Assembly (NCBI RefSeq): GCF_014643735.1
Contig: NZ_BMKA01000001.1
Coordinates: 620,001-684,000, forward strand
Source of the DNA: Neptunicoccus cionae
Lineage (GTDB): Bacteria; Pseudomonadota; Alphaproteobacteria; Rhodobacterales; Rhodobacteraceae
Length of the DNA stretch: 64,000 nucleotides
Direction: 5' to 3'
Shown here: positions 34,271 through 43,157 of the stretch, in pieces
Position numbering within the stretch: position 1 is the stretch's first letter
Layout of the letters: each line of letters begins with the position of its first letter
Program-made: the position numbers and the translations under genes
The notes under the pieces: generated by a model
The model's database searches: none
What the model was told of the DNA's origin: nothing
Seen by the model: the letters and a program-made list of their open reading frames with translations, nothing else

Positions 34271-37200
34271 TCAAAGGTCGATTTCCAGCACGCCCCCCGG
34301 TTTGGCGGCGCGGGACTGGCACAGGATCAGGGCGTTCTCGCGCTGGGCATTAGACAGAACAAAATCGCGATGCTCTACTTCGCCTGAAACGATCCCGCAT
34401 TTGCAGACGCCGCAAATCCCGTCCGAACATTTCACATCAATGTTCACGCCAGCTTCCAACAGAACATCGGTCGGGCTGCGGTCTGCCGGAATTTCAAAGC
34501 TGCGGCCCGATTTCGCCAGTTTCAGAGTGAAGTCATGGTTTTCATATTCAGGCGTTTCGGGAACCGAGAAATACTCCAAGTGGCGGTTGTCTTCGGGAAA
34601 GCCGTTCGCTTCGGCCGTGTCCATGACCGATTGCATGTAAACGTCAGGCCCGCAGGTGTAGACATGGGCGTCCTTTGCATAGGTCAAGATGGCGGAGAGA
34701 TCGGCGCGGCTGCCTTTGTTGGAATAGTGACAGGAAACTTTGTCAAACCACGGTTGTTCCGCCAGTATTTGTGCGAAAGCTGCATCTTCTTCGCGCGAGC
34801 AAGAGTAATGCAAGGCAAAGTTTCGCCCCAAAGCATGCAGTCTGTGGGCCATTGCGATCATCGGGGTGATGCCGATTCCGCCGCCCATCAGATAGGTCAT
34901 GCTGGCGTCTTCGACCAAAGGGAAATGGTTGATGGGTTTGGAGATAAACACCATGCGGCCCTGTTCGAAAATCCGCGACATCAGCTTGGAACCGCCGCGG
35001 CCCTGATCTTCGCGCAGCACTGCGATCTGGTATTTGCTGCGGTCTGCGGGGTCATGTGACATGGAATATTGCCGGAAAAACTCTGGCGCGACCACCACGT
35101 CGATATGCGCACCGGCGGTGGTTTCGGGCATTGGGCTGCCGTCCGGATTCGAAAACTCGTAAAGCGTCACGCTGTCGGTCAGATGCTCCACCTTGGACAG
35201 TTGCACGCGCATCACGGGGGCGTCGTCGGGGTTGCTGTTTAAATAGGTATGTTCTGTCGGCAGGCCCGCAGCACGGCGGCGTTTATGTTCTGCCGCTGGT
35301 ATCATGTCCTGATAGGCTTGGATTGCGGCTTCGCGGTCCATCGGGAAAGGCCACGGATAGGGCGGTGGCAGCAGATTGGCAGGATAAACCGCGAGCGTCT
35401 GATCTTCGTATTTCAGGTCCAGATCGGTCGAAAGCCCGCGCAGGTTGGTTTCCTTAACAGGTGTGGTATAGGGGCCTTCATCCGTCATTTCCAGATCCCA
35501 CCACCAGCGTTTTGTGGCGTTGATCTGTCCGTTTCCAGCCAGATCATCCAGCTTTGCCAGTGCCTTAGCCGCCTTGGGCAGTTTCATCGCGGCCCAGCGG
35601 AACGGGGCTTCTGCAAACAGGCCTTCAAGGTTCCACGGGCAGGTTTTCATGCAGCGCCCGCACATGGCCCCGCCTGCGGTGGTGATACGGTAGGTGGTGC
35701 ATTTCTGGCTGTCGGATTTCCAGATTTCATAGCCGTTGAACATCAGTTTCGGTCCGGCTGTGATTGCGCCCGACGGACACTCGCGGGCGCATTTGTTACA
35801 GCTCTCGCAGAAGTTTTGCAGGCCAAAATCAATCGGTTTGTCATGGGTCATCGGCATGTTGGTTGTGACCGTGCCGGATTTCAGACGCGGACCAAGGAAG
35901 GGGTTCAGGATCACCTCGCCAATGCGGGACACCTCGCCCAGACCGGAGAGCAGCATCAGTGGGGGTTGCACCACTTCAGAGCCCATCACCGTATGAACGT
36001 TGGCGGTATAGCCAAGGTTGCGAATTTGCTGACCCAAGACACCACCAAGCAGGGAAAACCGCAGATAGGCACGCATGGACTGGGCGCAGGCGATCCAGTC
36101 GTCCCCCGAAGCGCCTTCCATTGTTTCATGACCCTGATCGATCACCACGGATATGGCGTTGGAGTGATAGGGCGTCAGCTCTGCGCCCGTTGCGTCATGG
36201 GAATAATAGCACCAGTCCGGACAGGCAGACAGGCCGACTGCGTCGCAGCCAAGGAAATATGCGGTGGCTTTCAGGTTGGCTGCATTTCTGTCGGGGTCAG
36301 ACACGCTCGGGTGGATCTGGTCGGCTTTGCCGCCGTCTTGCAGCAGAACAAAGGCACCGAGGGCTGGGCGGAAGGCAAAGGCGGACGCGGATTTACGCAC
36401 GTAATTCCCGTTCTTCGCCGCCTCTTGCGTGTTCGGGCCAAGGTCTCCGAACAGGGTGCGGGCGAACATATCGGCCCGTTTGGGCACGCGGGCCACATTA
36501 GGCGCGTCGATGTAGGTGGTGGGGTCATCAACCCGTTTAAGCTTTTCGTAAGGATGGGGGCCGTCCGCGAAGTTGCGCTTGGCAAAAGGATCGCGGGTGC
36601 GTTCGGATTTGGCGTGTTTACCGGTGCCAAACTTATAGGAATAGAGCGGTGGTTGGACGTCTGACAGCGGTTGATCCGGCGCCAGTTCAAGCGTGGTAGT
36701 CACCACAGCCAGCCCATAGCGGGTGCCAAGGATCGGGTTGCAGGCCACTCCGTCCTGAATGGTGGCCAGCCCGCCCGCAACTGCGGCGCGGGACAGGTCC
36801 AGATCAGCGGCGGAACCGGAATGGGCGCGGGCGTCATAGCCAAGCGTGCGGATATAAGATGCCAGCACGGATGCGGTTTCCGAAGCGCGCAAAGCTGCGC
36901 GGTGGGTTTGCGCGTCTTTGATCCAGTCGCTGCCCGGTTCATCCGGTTTGGGATCGCGTGGGTATTCAAACAGAAAGGTGATGGCATGCTTGTGATGGGT
37001 GCAGGTGGTCGGCGGCGCTTTCATGGACTCGCGCAATCCGGCGAGGATCATGTCGATACCTGATGCCAGCGTTTTCACCTGTTTCGTGCGCAGGGTTTCG
37101 GCCAGACGGTCCACATCCGGATTGCTAAACGGGGTGTCCAGCCACATATCCGGCGCGATAAGGCTGGTGCCCACCATAGACGCATCGCAGTAATACCCGA

Positions 37201-37468
37201 ATGCTTTCAGGTGGTTGGCCCGTTCCTGCAGATCATCGGGAATAGTGGCGATTTCCTTTTTCACCATCCCTTCGCGGATCGCATCCATCATCGCCTGATA
37301 CTCCCCCATCGCGTTGATGACAGAGGTTGGATCGGGATTGTGGAACAGCACCTGTGGGGTTGGCGTCAGGCGGGTCAGGTCCGGTTGGTCGGCCCTGCGG
37401 CTCAGGCGCTCCAGCGGATAAGGGCCTAGGTGAACGGGGCGGTCTTTGTAGGAGAAAAGTTTCGTCAT
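34271..37468 (-). CDS. Self-sufficient reductive dehalogenase (RdhA-FNR-ferredoxin fusion)
   Basis: A 1065-residue fusion like the non-respiratory dehalogenases BhbA and NpRdhA. Residues about 85-275 and 395-545 are two copies of one cobalamin-binding fold; their HKHAITFLFEYP/HSNAISVVIDQG and CNPILGTRYGLAVVTTTL/LNPFLGPRLKSGTVTTNM segments align. Two [4Fe-4S] motifs follow (Cys554-Cys564 and Cys590-Cys610). A phthalate-dioxygenase-reductase-type part comes next: FMN/NAD domain about 750-965 (RQYSMSHDP, GGGIGITPM) and [2Fe-2S] with Cys1014, 1019, 1022 and 1050. No Tat signal and no RdhB partner are present. It should use NAD(P)H to remove halogens from aromatics in the cytosol. A MarR gene precedes it by 3 bp. 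Confidence 0.9.
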   Translation of the reverse strand: MTKLFSYKDRPVHLGPYPLERLSRRADQPDLTRLTPTPQVLFHNPDPTSVINAMGEYQAMMDAIREGMVKKEIATIPDDLQERANHLKAFGYYCDASMVGTSLIAPDMWLDTPFSNPDVDRLAETLRTKQVKTLASGIDMILAGLRESMKAPPTTCTHHKHAITFLFEYPRDPKPDEPGSDWIKDAQTHRAALRASETASVLASYIRTLGYDARAHSGSAADLDLSRAAVAGGLATIQDGVACNPILGTRYGLAVVTTTLELAPDQPLSDVQPPLYSYKFGTGKHAKSERTRDPFAKRNFADGPHPYEKLKRVDDPTTYIDAPNVARVPKRADMFARTLFGDLGPNTQEAAKNGNYVRKSASAFAFRPALGAFVLLQDGGKADQIHPSVSDPDRNAANLKATAYFLGCDAVGLSACPDWCYYSHDATGAELTPYHSNAISVVIDQGHETMEGASGDDWIACAQSMRAYLRFSLLGGVLGQQIRNLGYTANVHTVMGSEVVQPPLMLLSGLGEVSRIGEVILNPFLGPRLKSGTVTTNMPMTHDKPIDFGLQNFCESCNKCARECPSGAITAGPKLMFNGYEIWKSDSQKCTTYRITTAGGAMCGRCMKTCPWNLEGLFAEAPFRWAAMKLPKAAKALAKLDDLAGNGQINATKRWWWDLEMTDEGPYTTPVKETNLRGLSTDLDLKYEDQTLAVYPANLLPPPYPWPFPMDREAAIQAYQDMIPAAEHKRRRAAGLPTEHTYLNSNPDDAPVMRVQLSKVEHLTDSVTLYEFSNPDGSPMPETTAGAHIDVVVAPEFFRQYSMSHDPADRSKYQIAVLREDQGRGGSKLMSRIFEQGRMVFISKPINHFPLVEDASMTYLMGGGIGITPMIAMAHRLHALGRNFALHYSCSREEDAAFAQILAEQPWFDKVSCHYSNKGSRADLSAILTYAKDAHVYTCGPDVYMQSVMDTAEANGFPEDNRHLEYFSVPETPEYENHDFTLKLAKSGRSFEIPADRSPTDVLLEAGVNIDVKCSDGICGVCKCGIVSGEVEHRDFVLSNAQRENALILCQSRAAKPGGVLEIDL

Positions 37469-37471
37469 GGA

Positions 37472-37921
37472 TTAAACCCCTGAAGCGGTGGAAGCTGCGG
37501 AAGCGGTCAGTTTTTCCAGCAGTTCTGTGAGAGTGGCCTGTTCCTGCGGAGACAGGGTTTTGTCTAAATGGGCGCGCAGGTCATAGGCCAGTGGCAAAGA
37601 GCGGGACAGCTTTGCCTCGCCTTCAGTCGTGAGCTCTACAGTGGTGGTGCGCTTGTCTTGGGTGCCGGATACACGCCAGAGCAGCCCGTTTTTCTCCATC
37701 TGTTTTAGCGTGCGCGATGCCGCTGGTCGGATGATCCCGATATAATCGGCAATCCCCGACGGCGTTGTGATGCCCTGTTCCCCGACCGCGACCAACACGC
37801 ACCACATTTGGCGGGTGAGCCCCAGATCAGAGAGATCAGAATCAAAGGCAGCGTTGTTGCTGCGCGCGGCAATGGTCAGGCGGTAGCCAAGACCGTCATG
37901 GAGGTCGAATGGATGTGACAT
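37472..37921 (-). CDS. MarR-family regulator of the dehalogenase
   Basis: A 149-residue MarR regulator. The winged helix is GITTPSGIADYIGIIRPAASRTLKQMEKNGLLWRVSGTQDKRTTTVELT (about residues 53-103), flanked by dimerisation helices. MarR proteins usually release DNA when they bind phenolic or aromatic ligands. The gene lies 3 bp upstream of the dehalogenase on the same strand. No ribosome-binding site precedes the ATG; a perfect palindrome touches it instead, and a TTGACA box lies 31 bp away, so the mRNA may be leaderless. Confidence 0.9.
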   Translation of the reverse strand: MSHPFDLHDGLGYRLTIAARSNNAAFDSDLSDLGLTRQMWCVLVAVGEQGITTPSGIADYIGIIRPAASRTLKQMEKNGLLWRVSGTQDKRTTTVELTTEGEAKLSRSLPLAYDLRAHLDKTLSPQEQATLTELLEKLTASAASTASGV

Positions 37922-37923
37922 GG

Positions 37924-37957
37924 TTAACGGTGTTAATCATTTTGCTGCCAATGTCAA
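37924..37957 (-). promoter_or_regulatory. Promoter and operator of the marR-dehalogenase operon
   Basis: On the minus strand TTGACA (complement of 37952-37957) is followed after 16 bp by TAACAC. The perfect dyad TTAACGGTGTTAA (37924-37936) overlaps that -10 region and ends three bases before the MarR start codon. Autorepression and a leaderless message are both implied. Confidence 0.55.
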
Positions 37958-38041
37958 TCTGAAACAATTCTTGGCTGGATCGCCCCCGCCGGAGCCTTTA
38001 GGGCTGGCGGGGACAGGTAAAGCACACAAAGGCGGCAGGGT

Positions 38042-38731
38042 ATGACGATCAAGGGTTTGGTTTTTGACAAGGACGGCACGCTGTTTCACTACGGCGCAAC
38101 GTGGTTAATCTGGTGCGATCTGGTGCTGGAGGATCTGTCACAGGGCGATCCGGAAAAGAAAAAAGAGCTCGCCGATGCGGTCGGTTTTGATCTGGAAAAT
38201 AACAGCTTCCTGCCCGGCAGTCTGATCGTTAACGCTTCCGCTGGGGAGATTAACGGTGTGTGGGCCAGCCTCTTGCCAGATTTTAGCGATTCGGATGTGG
38301 ATGCCGTGGCCGTGAAGCACCTTGGCAGCCTTCCATCCGTTCCCGTCTGTGATCTGAAAGAGCTGTTTTCAGCATTGCGGGGGCAGGGTTACGCGCTTGG
38401 CCTTGTGACCAATGACTATGAAGAGGGCGCTTACCAGCAGTTAAAGCAGGAAGGTATTGCGGATCTGTTCGATTTTGTTGCCGGTTTTGACAGCGGGCAC
38501 GGGGTGAAGCCTGGGGCGGGTCCTTTGTTGGCGTTCGGGGCGGCAACGGGCCTGACGATGGCGCAGGTCGCTATGGTCGGGGATTCCACCCATGATCTGG
38601 GCGCGGGCCGTGCTGCTAAAGTGGCGATGAATATCGGTGTTTTAACCGGGCCTGCGGAAACTGATGACATCGCTCATCTGGCGGATGTGGTGTTGCAAGA
38701 CATCTCAGGCATCGCAGCAGTCCTGCGTTAG
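38042..38731 (+). CDS. HAD-family phosphatase (phosphoglycolate phosphatase-like)
   Basis: A 229-residue HAD hydrolase. Motif I is VFDKDGTLF (nucleophile Asp in the DxD pair), motif II LVTNDY, the conserved lysine lies in GHGVKPGAG, and motif IV is MVGDSTHDLGAGRAA. A helical cap follows motif I. Such proteins hydrolyse small phosphate esters; the substrate cannot be told from sequence. It is divergent from the MarR gene. A strong hairpin (CCCCGCC...GGCGGGG, about 37984-38012) lies in its leader region. Confidence 0.88.
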   Translation: MTIKGLVFDKDGTLFHYGATWLIWCDLVLEDLSQGDPEKKKELADAVGFDLENNSFLPGSLIVNASAGEINGVWASLLPDFSDSDVDAVAVKHLGSLPSVPVCDLKELFSALRGQGYALGLVTNDYEEGAYQQLKQEGIADLFDFVAGFDSGHGVKPGAGPLLAFGAATGLTMAQVAMVGDSTHDLGAGRAAKVAMNIGVLTGPAETDDIAHLADVVLQDISGIAAVLR

Positions 38732-39723
38732 CTGCTCTGGGTGGTCATCAGCGAAACCTGACCTTTCCGGTCCACTGAAGGTTTCAAACCGAACTCCGCC
38801 TGATACAGCCGCGACAGATGGGAGGGGCTTGGAAAGCCGGTCATCAGTGCGATTTCAAGGATCGACAAGTTTGTGTGCCACAGCAACTGGCGCACTTTTT
38901 CCAGACGCAGTTTGCGATAATACCGCGCCGGAGAGGTGTCGAGATGGCGCACGAACATGCGCTCGAGCGAGCGTACGGTCTTGCCCGCAGCCTTGGCCAC
39001 GATGGGAATCGGAAGGGTGGATTCCATATTGGCAATCATCGCCGCAATCGCCTGCTGCATCGGCTTTGGCAGCGTATCATATTGATGCAACGAATAGGGC
39101 CGCTGCCCGACGGAGGCCCCTCTGATCCGGTCGATCTGGTATTGATTGCCCACTGCATTTGCCACGGCAGCCCCGCTGTAGCTGGCGATGATGTGAAGAG
39201 CGATATCCATCGACGACAACCCGCCTGATCCGGTCCAACGATCCCGATCCATCACATACAAGTTGGGGGAGACTTCCAGTTCGGGGAATTCCTCGGCAAA
39301 GGCGGGCTGGTTTTCCCAGTGCAGTGTGAACTGGTACCCGTCCAGAAAACCGGCCCGTGCAAGCATAAAGCTGCCAATGCACAAAGCGCCAAACACCTCG
39401 GACTGTCGGGAAAACCGTTGCAGTGCCGTGTTCAATGCGGCGCGTTGGGGCGGATTTGACTCCATGCCAGCGCAGACAAAGAAATAGTCAAACCGCGCCG
39501 TGCTCTTGATGGATTGGGTCGGCATCACCGCGAGCCCGTCAGAAGCCGTGACAGGTGCGTCATCAACCGACAGAAACTCCCAAACAAAATTTTCCCGCCC
39601 AAGTTCACGATTGGCAGAGCGGAAGGGACCGGTCATCGCGGTGATACACAGCGAAGAAAACTGGTCAATCAGGAGCAGGCCGATACGGATTCGATCCGTT
39701 TGTGTGGGCAAAGTGTCAGGCAT
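38728..39723 (-). CDS. GlxA/CdhR-type AraC-family regulator
   Basis: A 331-residue regulator with a DJ-1/PfpI-like N-terminal domain (about 12-180, including FGALCIGSFMLARAGFLDGYQFTLHWE) and a C-terminal AraC helix-turn-helix pair (about 225-320). This is the GlxA family that controls carnitine, glycine betaine and sarcosine use in pseudomonads. The start at 39723 (MPDTLPTQTDRIRIG) gives the family length; the open frame extends 52 codons upstream over an inverted repeat that is more likely an operator. It is divergent from the MttB-family gene. Confidence 0.85.
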   Translation of the reverse strand: MPDTLPTQTDRIRIGLLLIDQFSSLCITAMTGPFRSANRELGRENFVWEFLSVDDAPVTASDGLAVMPTQSIKSTARFDYFFVCAGMESNPPQRAALNTALQRFSRQSEVFGALCIGSFMLARAGFLDGYQFTLHWENQPAFAEEFPELEVSPNLYVMDRDRWTGSGGLSSMDIALHIIASYSGAAVANAVGNQYQIDRIRGASVGQRPYSLHQYDTLPKPMQQAIAAMIANMESTLPIPIVAKAAGKTVRSLERMFVRHLDTSPARYYRKLRLEKVRQLLWHTNLSILEIALMTGFPSPSHLSRLYQAEFGLKPSVDRKGQVSLMTTQSS

Positions 39724-39789
39724 GAACACATATTCCAGCTTGGATTCGTCCCATCTAAGGCCAGATTTCGACGAATGTCTCGCCGGATT

Positions 39790-39804
39790 CGACAGCAAAT
39801 GTCG
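39790..39804. promoter_or_regulatory. Inverted repeat between the GlxA-type regulator and the MttB-family gene
   Basis: CGACA and TGTCG arms with a five-base spacer lie midway in the divergent spacer; a related half-site (TTCGACGAATGTC) is about 20 bp to the left. It is a plausible binding site for the GlxA-type regulator. Confidence 0.5.
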
Positions 39805-39890
39805 TATTCCTGACGCTGAAACCGACATCCTGCTGCCAGTCTGAGCCGTGTCAGACCCAATTTCGGGCCGACCGAGCACCGGAGACCATC

Positions 39891-41435
39891 ATGGCAGCAC
39901 GCACCAGAAGCGGAGGACGCGCGGGCAACACGCGCCGGACCTCCCCTCATGCGATTGAGCAGATGCCCTGGCGCATTGTGCGCAACCGTGACCGCCCGAC
40001 CGAACCTTTGGACGCAGCGGGTGTGGAGGCTATCCACAACGGGGCCATGCATATCCTGTCGCGGATCGGGATCAAAATGCTGAACCCCGAAGCGCTTGAG
40101 ATCCTGTCACGGGCAGGGTGCAGGGTTGACGGGCAAACGGTGTTTATGGACGAAGATTTCGTGATGGCGCAGGTCGCGCTTGCGCCGTCTAAATTCACCA
40201 TCACCCCGCGCAATCCGGACCGCAAGGTAGAGATCGGCGGCAATTGCCTGACCTTTGTGAACGTCTCTTCCCCGCCGAACTATTGGGATCTTGAGACTGG
40301 TAAGAAAACCGGTGATTTCAGTAGCTTCCGGAATTTAATGAAACTAACTGGGTATTTTAATTGCATCCATGTGGCCGGGGGCTATCCGGTTGAAGCTGTG
40401 GATATTCACGCCTCTGTCCGGCACTTGGATTGCGTGCAGGAAAAGCTGCTGCTGACCGATAAAGTCGTGCACGCCTATTCGCTTGGCAAGGAACGTGTTG
40501 AGGACGTGATGGAGATGGTGCGGATCGCGGGCGGGCTGAGCCACGAAGAATTTGACGCCGCGCCGCGCATGTATACCAACATCAATTCGGTTTCGCCTCT
40601 GGTGCATGATTTTCCGATGCTGGACGGCGCAATGCGCATGGCACGGCGGGGGCAGCCGGTGGTGGTGACGCCTTTCACGCTGGCAGGCGCGATGGCCCCT
40701 GTAACCATGTCAGGCGCAGTGGCGCTCAGCATTGCGGAAGGGCTGGCGGCAATCGTGTTGTTGCAGCTTATCAACCCCGGAACGCCGGTGGCGATCGGGA
40801 CGTTTACATCAAATGTGGATATGAAATCGGGCGCACCGGCCTTTGGGACGCCGGAATACATGCGGGCCACCCAGATGACCGGCCAGATGGGGCGGTTTTA
40901 TGGGTTGCCGATCCGTTCCAGCGGCGTTTGCACTGCCAATGTGCCGGACGGGCAGGCGATGTGGGAAACGTCGAACAGCCTGTGGGCTGCGGTTCAGTCA
41001 GGGTCAAATTTCGTATACCACGCAGCGGGTTGGCTGGAGGGCGGGCTGATCGCAAGCCCTGAGAAATTCATCATGGATTGCGAAGTTCTTCAAATGATCC
41101 AGCGTTATATGGAGCCCGTTATCACCAATACCACCCCCGAGGATATCGCGCTCGACGCGATTGCTGAAGTCGGGCCGCAGGGACATTATTTCGGGGTGCA
41201 GCACACGCAGGACCGCTATGAAACCGCGTTCTACAGTCCCATTGTAAGCGATTGGCGTAATTATGAGGCTTGGTCGCTGGCCGGGGAAGAATGGACAGTG
41301 GCGCGCGCGCACCGGATTTATAAGGACATCTTAAAGGAATACACGCCGCCGCCGATAGATGCTGCGATCAAGTCCGAGCTGGCAGCTTTCGTTGCGCGCA
41401 GGAAGGAAGAAGGCGGCGCGCCAACGGATTTTTGA
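39891..41435 (+). CDS. Trimethylamine methyltransferase (MttB) family protein, non-pyrrolysine
   Basis: A 514-residue MttB-superfamily protein, seen in the N-terminal GVEAIHNGAMHILSRIGIKMLNPEALEIL, in the NVSSPPNYWDLETGKK segment and in the C-terminal EWTVARAHRIYKDILKEY. The frame has no in-frame UAG, so it belongs to the non-pyrrolysine branch, some of whose members demethylate glycine betaine or other quaternary amines with a corrinoid protein. No corrinoid protein gene is present nearby. The divergent GlxA-type regulator supports a role with betaine-like compounds. Confidence 0.85.
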   Translation: MAARTRSGGRAGNTRRTSPHAIEQMPWRIVRNRDRPTEPLDAAGVEAIHNGAMHILSRIGIKMLNPEALEILSRAGCRVDGQTVFMDEDFVMAQVALAPSKFTITPRNPDRKVEIGGNCLTFVNVSSPPNYWDLETGKKTGDFSSFRNLMKLTGYFNCIHVAGGYPVEAVDIHASVRHLDCVQEKLLLTDKVVHAYSLGKERVEDVMEMVRIAGGLSHEEFDAAPRMYTNINSVSPLVHDFPMLDGAMRMARRGQPVVVTPFTLAGAMAPVTMSGAVALSIAEGLAAIVLLQLINPGTPVAIGTFTSNVDMKSGAPAFGTPEYMRATQMTGQMGRFYGLPIRSSGVCTANVPDGQAMWETSNSLWAAVQSGSNFVYHAAGWLEGGLIASPEKFIMDCEVLQMIQRYMEPVITNTTPEDIALDAIAEVGPQGHYFGVQHTQDRYETAFYSPIVSDWRNYEAWSLAGEEWTVARAHRIYKDILKEYTPPPIDAAIKSELAAFVARRKEEGGAPTDF

Positions 41436-41544
41436 AGAGTTGAATAAAATCCGTTTTACTACTCCCCGTGATCTGCGCGAGAAACTAGGGATTTGTTAAC
41501 GCCTGTACCGTCATTTTCGGTCTAATACAAAAGCGGGTGTAACA

Positions 41545-42138
41545 ATGCATGGCACAATAAACTGCGGTTTGCAGATCTATGTTTGCGAGATTTTTGGCGC
41601 GGATATGTGGGAAGAATCCTGCACCCACGCGGGGCTGTCCGGTTTCAGCTTTGAAACCATGCTCTCCTATGAAGATAGCCTGACAGAGCGGCTTTTGAGC
41701 GCGCTTACGCACGTTCTTGGCCGTGACCGCGCCGACCTTCTGGAAGATTTCGGCACGTTTGTCGTTTCCGAAGAACGCCTGAAACCCGTCCGCAAGTTGT
41801 TGCGCTTCGGAGGGGAAAGCTACGTCGAGTTCTTACAATCCCTTGAAGATGTACATGACCGCGCAAAAATCGCCCTGCCGGATCTGGATGTGCCTCGGTT
41901 CGAACTGGAAAACCACGGTGGGGACAGGTTCACAGTACACTATAGTTTCGAAAAACTTGGGTTTGGCGCGGTGTTTTTGGGCCTGTTGCGCGGGATGGCA
42001 GATGATTACGGCGCGCTGATCCTGATCGATCATATTCCGGCGAAAGGACATGAATGCGATAAAGACAGGTTTGAAATATCACTCATGCAACTGACGGTGC
42101 CTGATGCGTTGCAAAAACCGACGGCACTGTGCTTATGA
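41545..42138 (+). CDS. H-NOX (heme NO-binding) protein with degenerate YxSxR motif
   Basis: A 197-residue H-NOX domain. The N-terminus MHGTINCGLQIYVCEIFGADMWEE and the GAVFLGLLRGMADDYG helix are typical. His104 in EDVHDRAK is the expected heme ligand. The YxSxR motif that holds the heme propionates reads His132-Tyr-Ser134-Phe-Glu136 (HxSxE). Tyr and Arg are replaced, so heme binding may be altered or lost. Its stop overlaps the next start by four bases (ATGA), coupling it to an HNOBA-GGDEF protein. It probably senses NO or redox state and controls c-di-GMP. Confidence 0.85.
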   Translation: MHGTINCGLQIYVCEIFGADMWEESCTHAGLSGFSFETMLSYEDSLTERLLSALTHVLGRDRADLLEDFGTFVVSEERLKPVRKLLRFGGESYVEFLQSLEDVHDRAKIALPDLDVPRFELENHGGDRFTVHYSFEKLGFGAVFLGLLRGMADDYGALILIDHIPAKGHECDKDRFEISLMQLTVPDALQKPTALCL

Positions 42139-43157
42139 GCGTGGTGTCATTCCCTGAACTTTCTGTGGATACGGTTGCCAAGGCCATACCGGATATGATC
42201 CAACTTCGAACCGTGTTGAATACCGCGCTACCGTTTCACCTGATGATTGATCAAGGCGGGGGCATCACCCATGCCGGCCCGAGCTTTCAGAAACTATTTC
42301 CAGATGAGCAGATCATCGGTGCGCAGTTTTTTGATCTTTTAAAGGTCAGACGTCCCGCAGGAATAACCGACGCATCAGGGCTGCGGGCGATCAAGGGGGA
42401 ACGACTGATCCTATCGGCGCCGACCCTTGATTGCGCCAAGCTAAAGGCCGTCGCCATTCCATTGGGGCAGGGGGCGCTGCTGATTGATCTTTCCCTCGGG
42501 GCTGGCGTGCTTGATATTGTCAGCCGTTGTAACCTTAAGAACAAGGATTTCTCTCCGGCGGACCCAACCGTGGACATGATCTACATGATGGAGGTGCAAT
42601 CGTTCGTATACCAACAGCACAAAACCCAAAGCCAGAAACTGCAGGGAGCAAAGGTCCAGGCCGAAGAGAAGGCTTACACCGATGCGTTGACCGGACTTGC
42701 CAACCGCCGCGCGCTTGAAAGCCACATGAAACGGTTGTTGCGTCGCAGCAGGGGCAAGGGGTTCGCGCTGATGCAGATCGATCTGGATCACTTCAAAGCA
42801 GTAAATGATACGCAGGGTCATGCGGCAGGGGACAGAGTGTTGCATGAGACAGCATGCAGACTGCGCCGTCAGATGCGCGCGTCGGATTTAGTGGCGCGTG
42901 TGGGGGGAGACGAGTTCGTCATCATAATGTCAGATTACGGAACGGCCGAAACAGTCAGGGTCGTCGCAGAACGCCTGATTGACGATTTGCGGCAACCCTT
43001 CCAGTTCGGGGATGTGGCCTGCCGTATCGGTGCAAGTGTCGGGGCGACGATCGTTTCAGCTGGATCAAAGCGGTCTCCCGAAGAAATACTGGCGACTGCG
43101 GACCGCGCGCTCTACACGTCAAAAGACAAAGGTCGCGGGGTTTTCCACCTTATGTAG
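42135..43157 (+). CDS. HNOBA-GGDEF diguanylate cyclase, H-NOX partner
   Basis: A 340-residue protein. Residues about 25-165 resemble the HNOBA domain that follows H-NOX in soluble guanylyl cyclase: LPFHLMIDQGGGITHAGPSFQKLFP and FFDLLKVRRPAGI. A short coiled coil leads to a GGDEF domain with GGDEF at 257-261 and an I-site at Arg248/Asp251 (RASD). So it should be an active, product-inhibited c-di-GMP synthase controlled by H-NOX. The start at 42135 overlaps the H-NOX stop. Confidence 0.9.
   Translation: MSVVSFPELSVDTVAKAIPDMIQLRTVLNTALPFHLMIDQGGGITHAGPSFQKLFPDEQIIGAQFFDLLKVRRPAGITDASGLRAIKGERLILSAPTLDCAKLKAVAIPLGQGALLIDLSLGAGVLDIVSRCNLKNKDFSPADPTVDMIYMMEVQSFVYQQHKTQSQKLQGAKVQAEEKAYTDALTGLANRRALESHMKRLLRRSRGKGFALMQIDLDHFKAVNDTQGHAAGDRVLHETACRLRRQMRASDLVARVGGDEFVIIMSDYGTAETVRVVAERLIDDLRQPFQFGDVACRIGASVGATIVSAGSKRSPEEILATADRALYTSKDKGRGVFHLM

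Noticed and set aside
35249-36664. 471-codon plus-strand frame inside the dehalogenase gene
   Set aside because: Antisense to a conserved multidomain enzyme; composition typical of a shadow frame.
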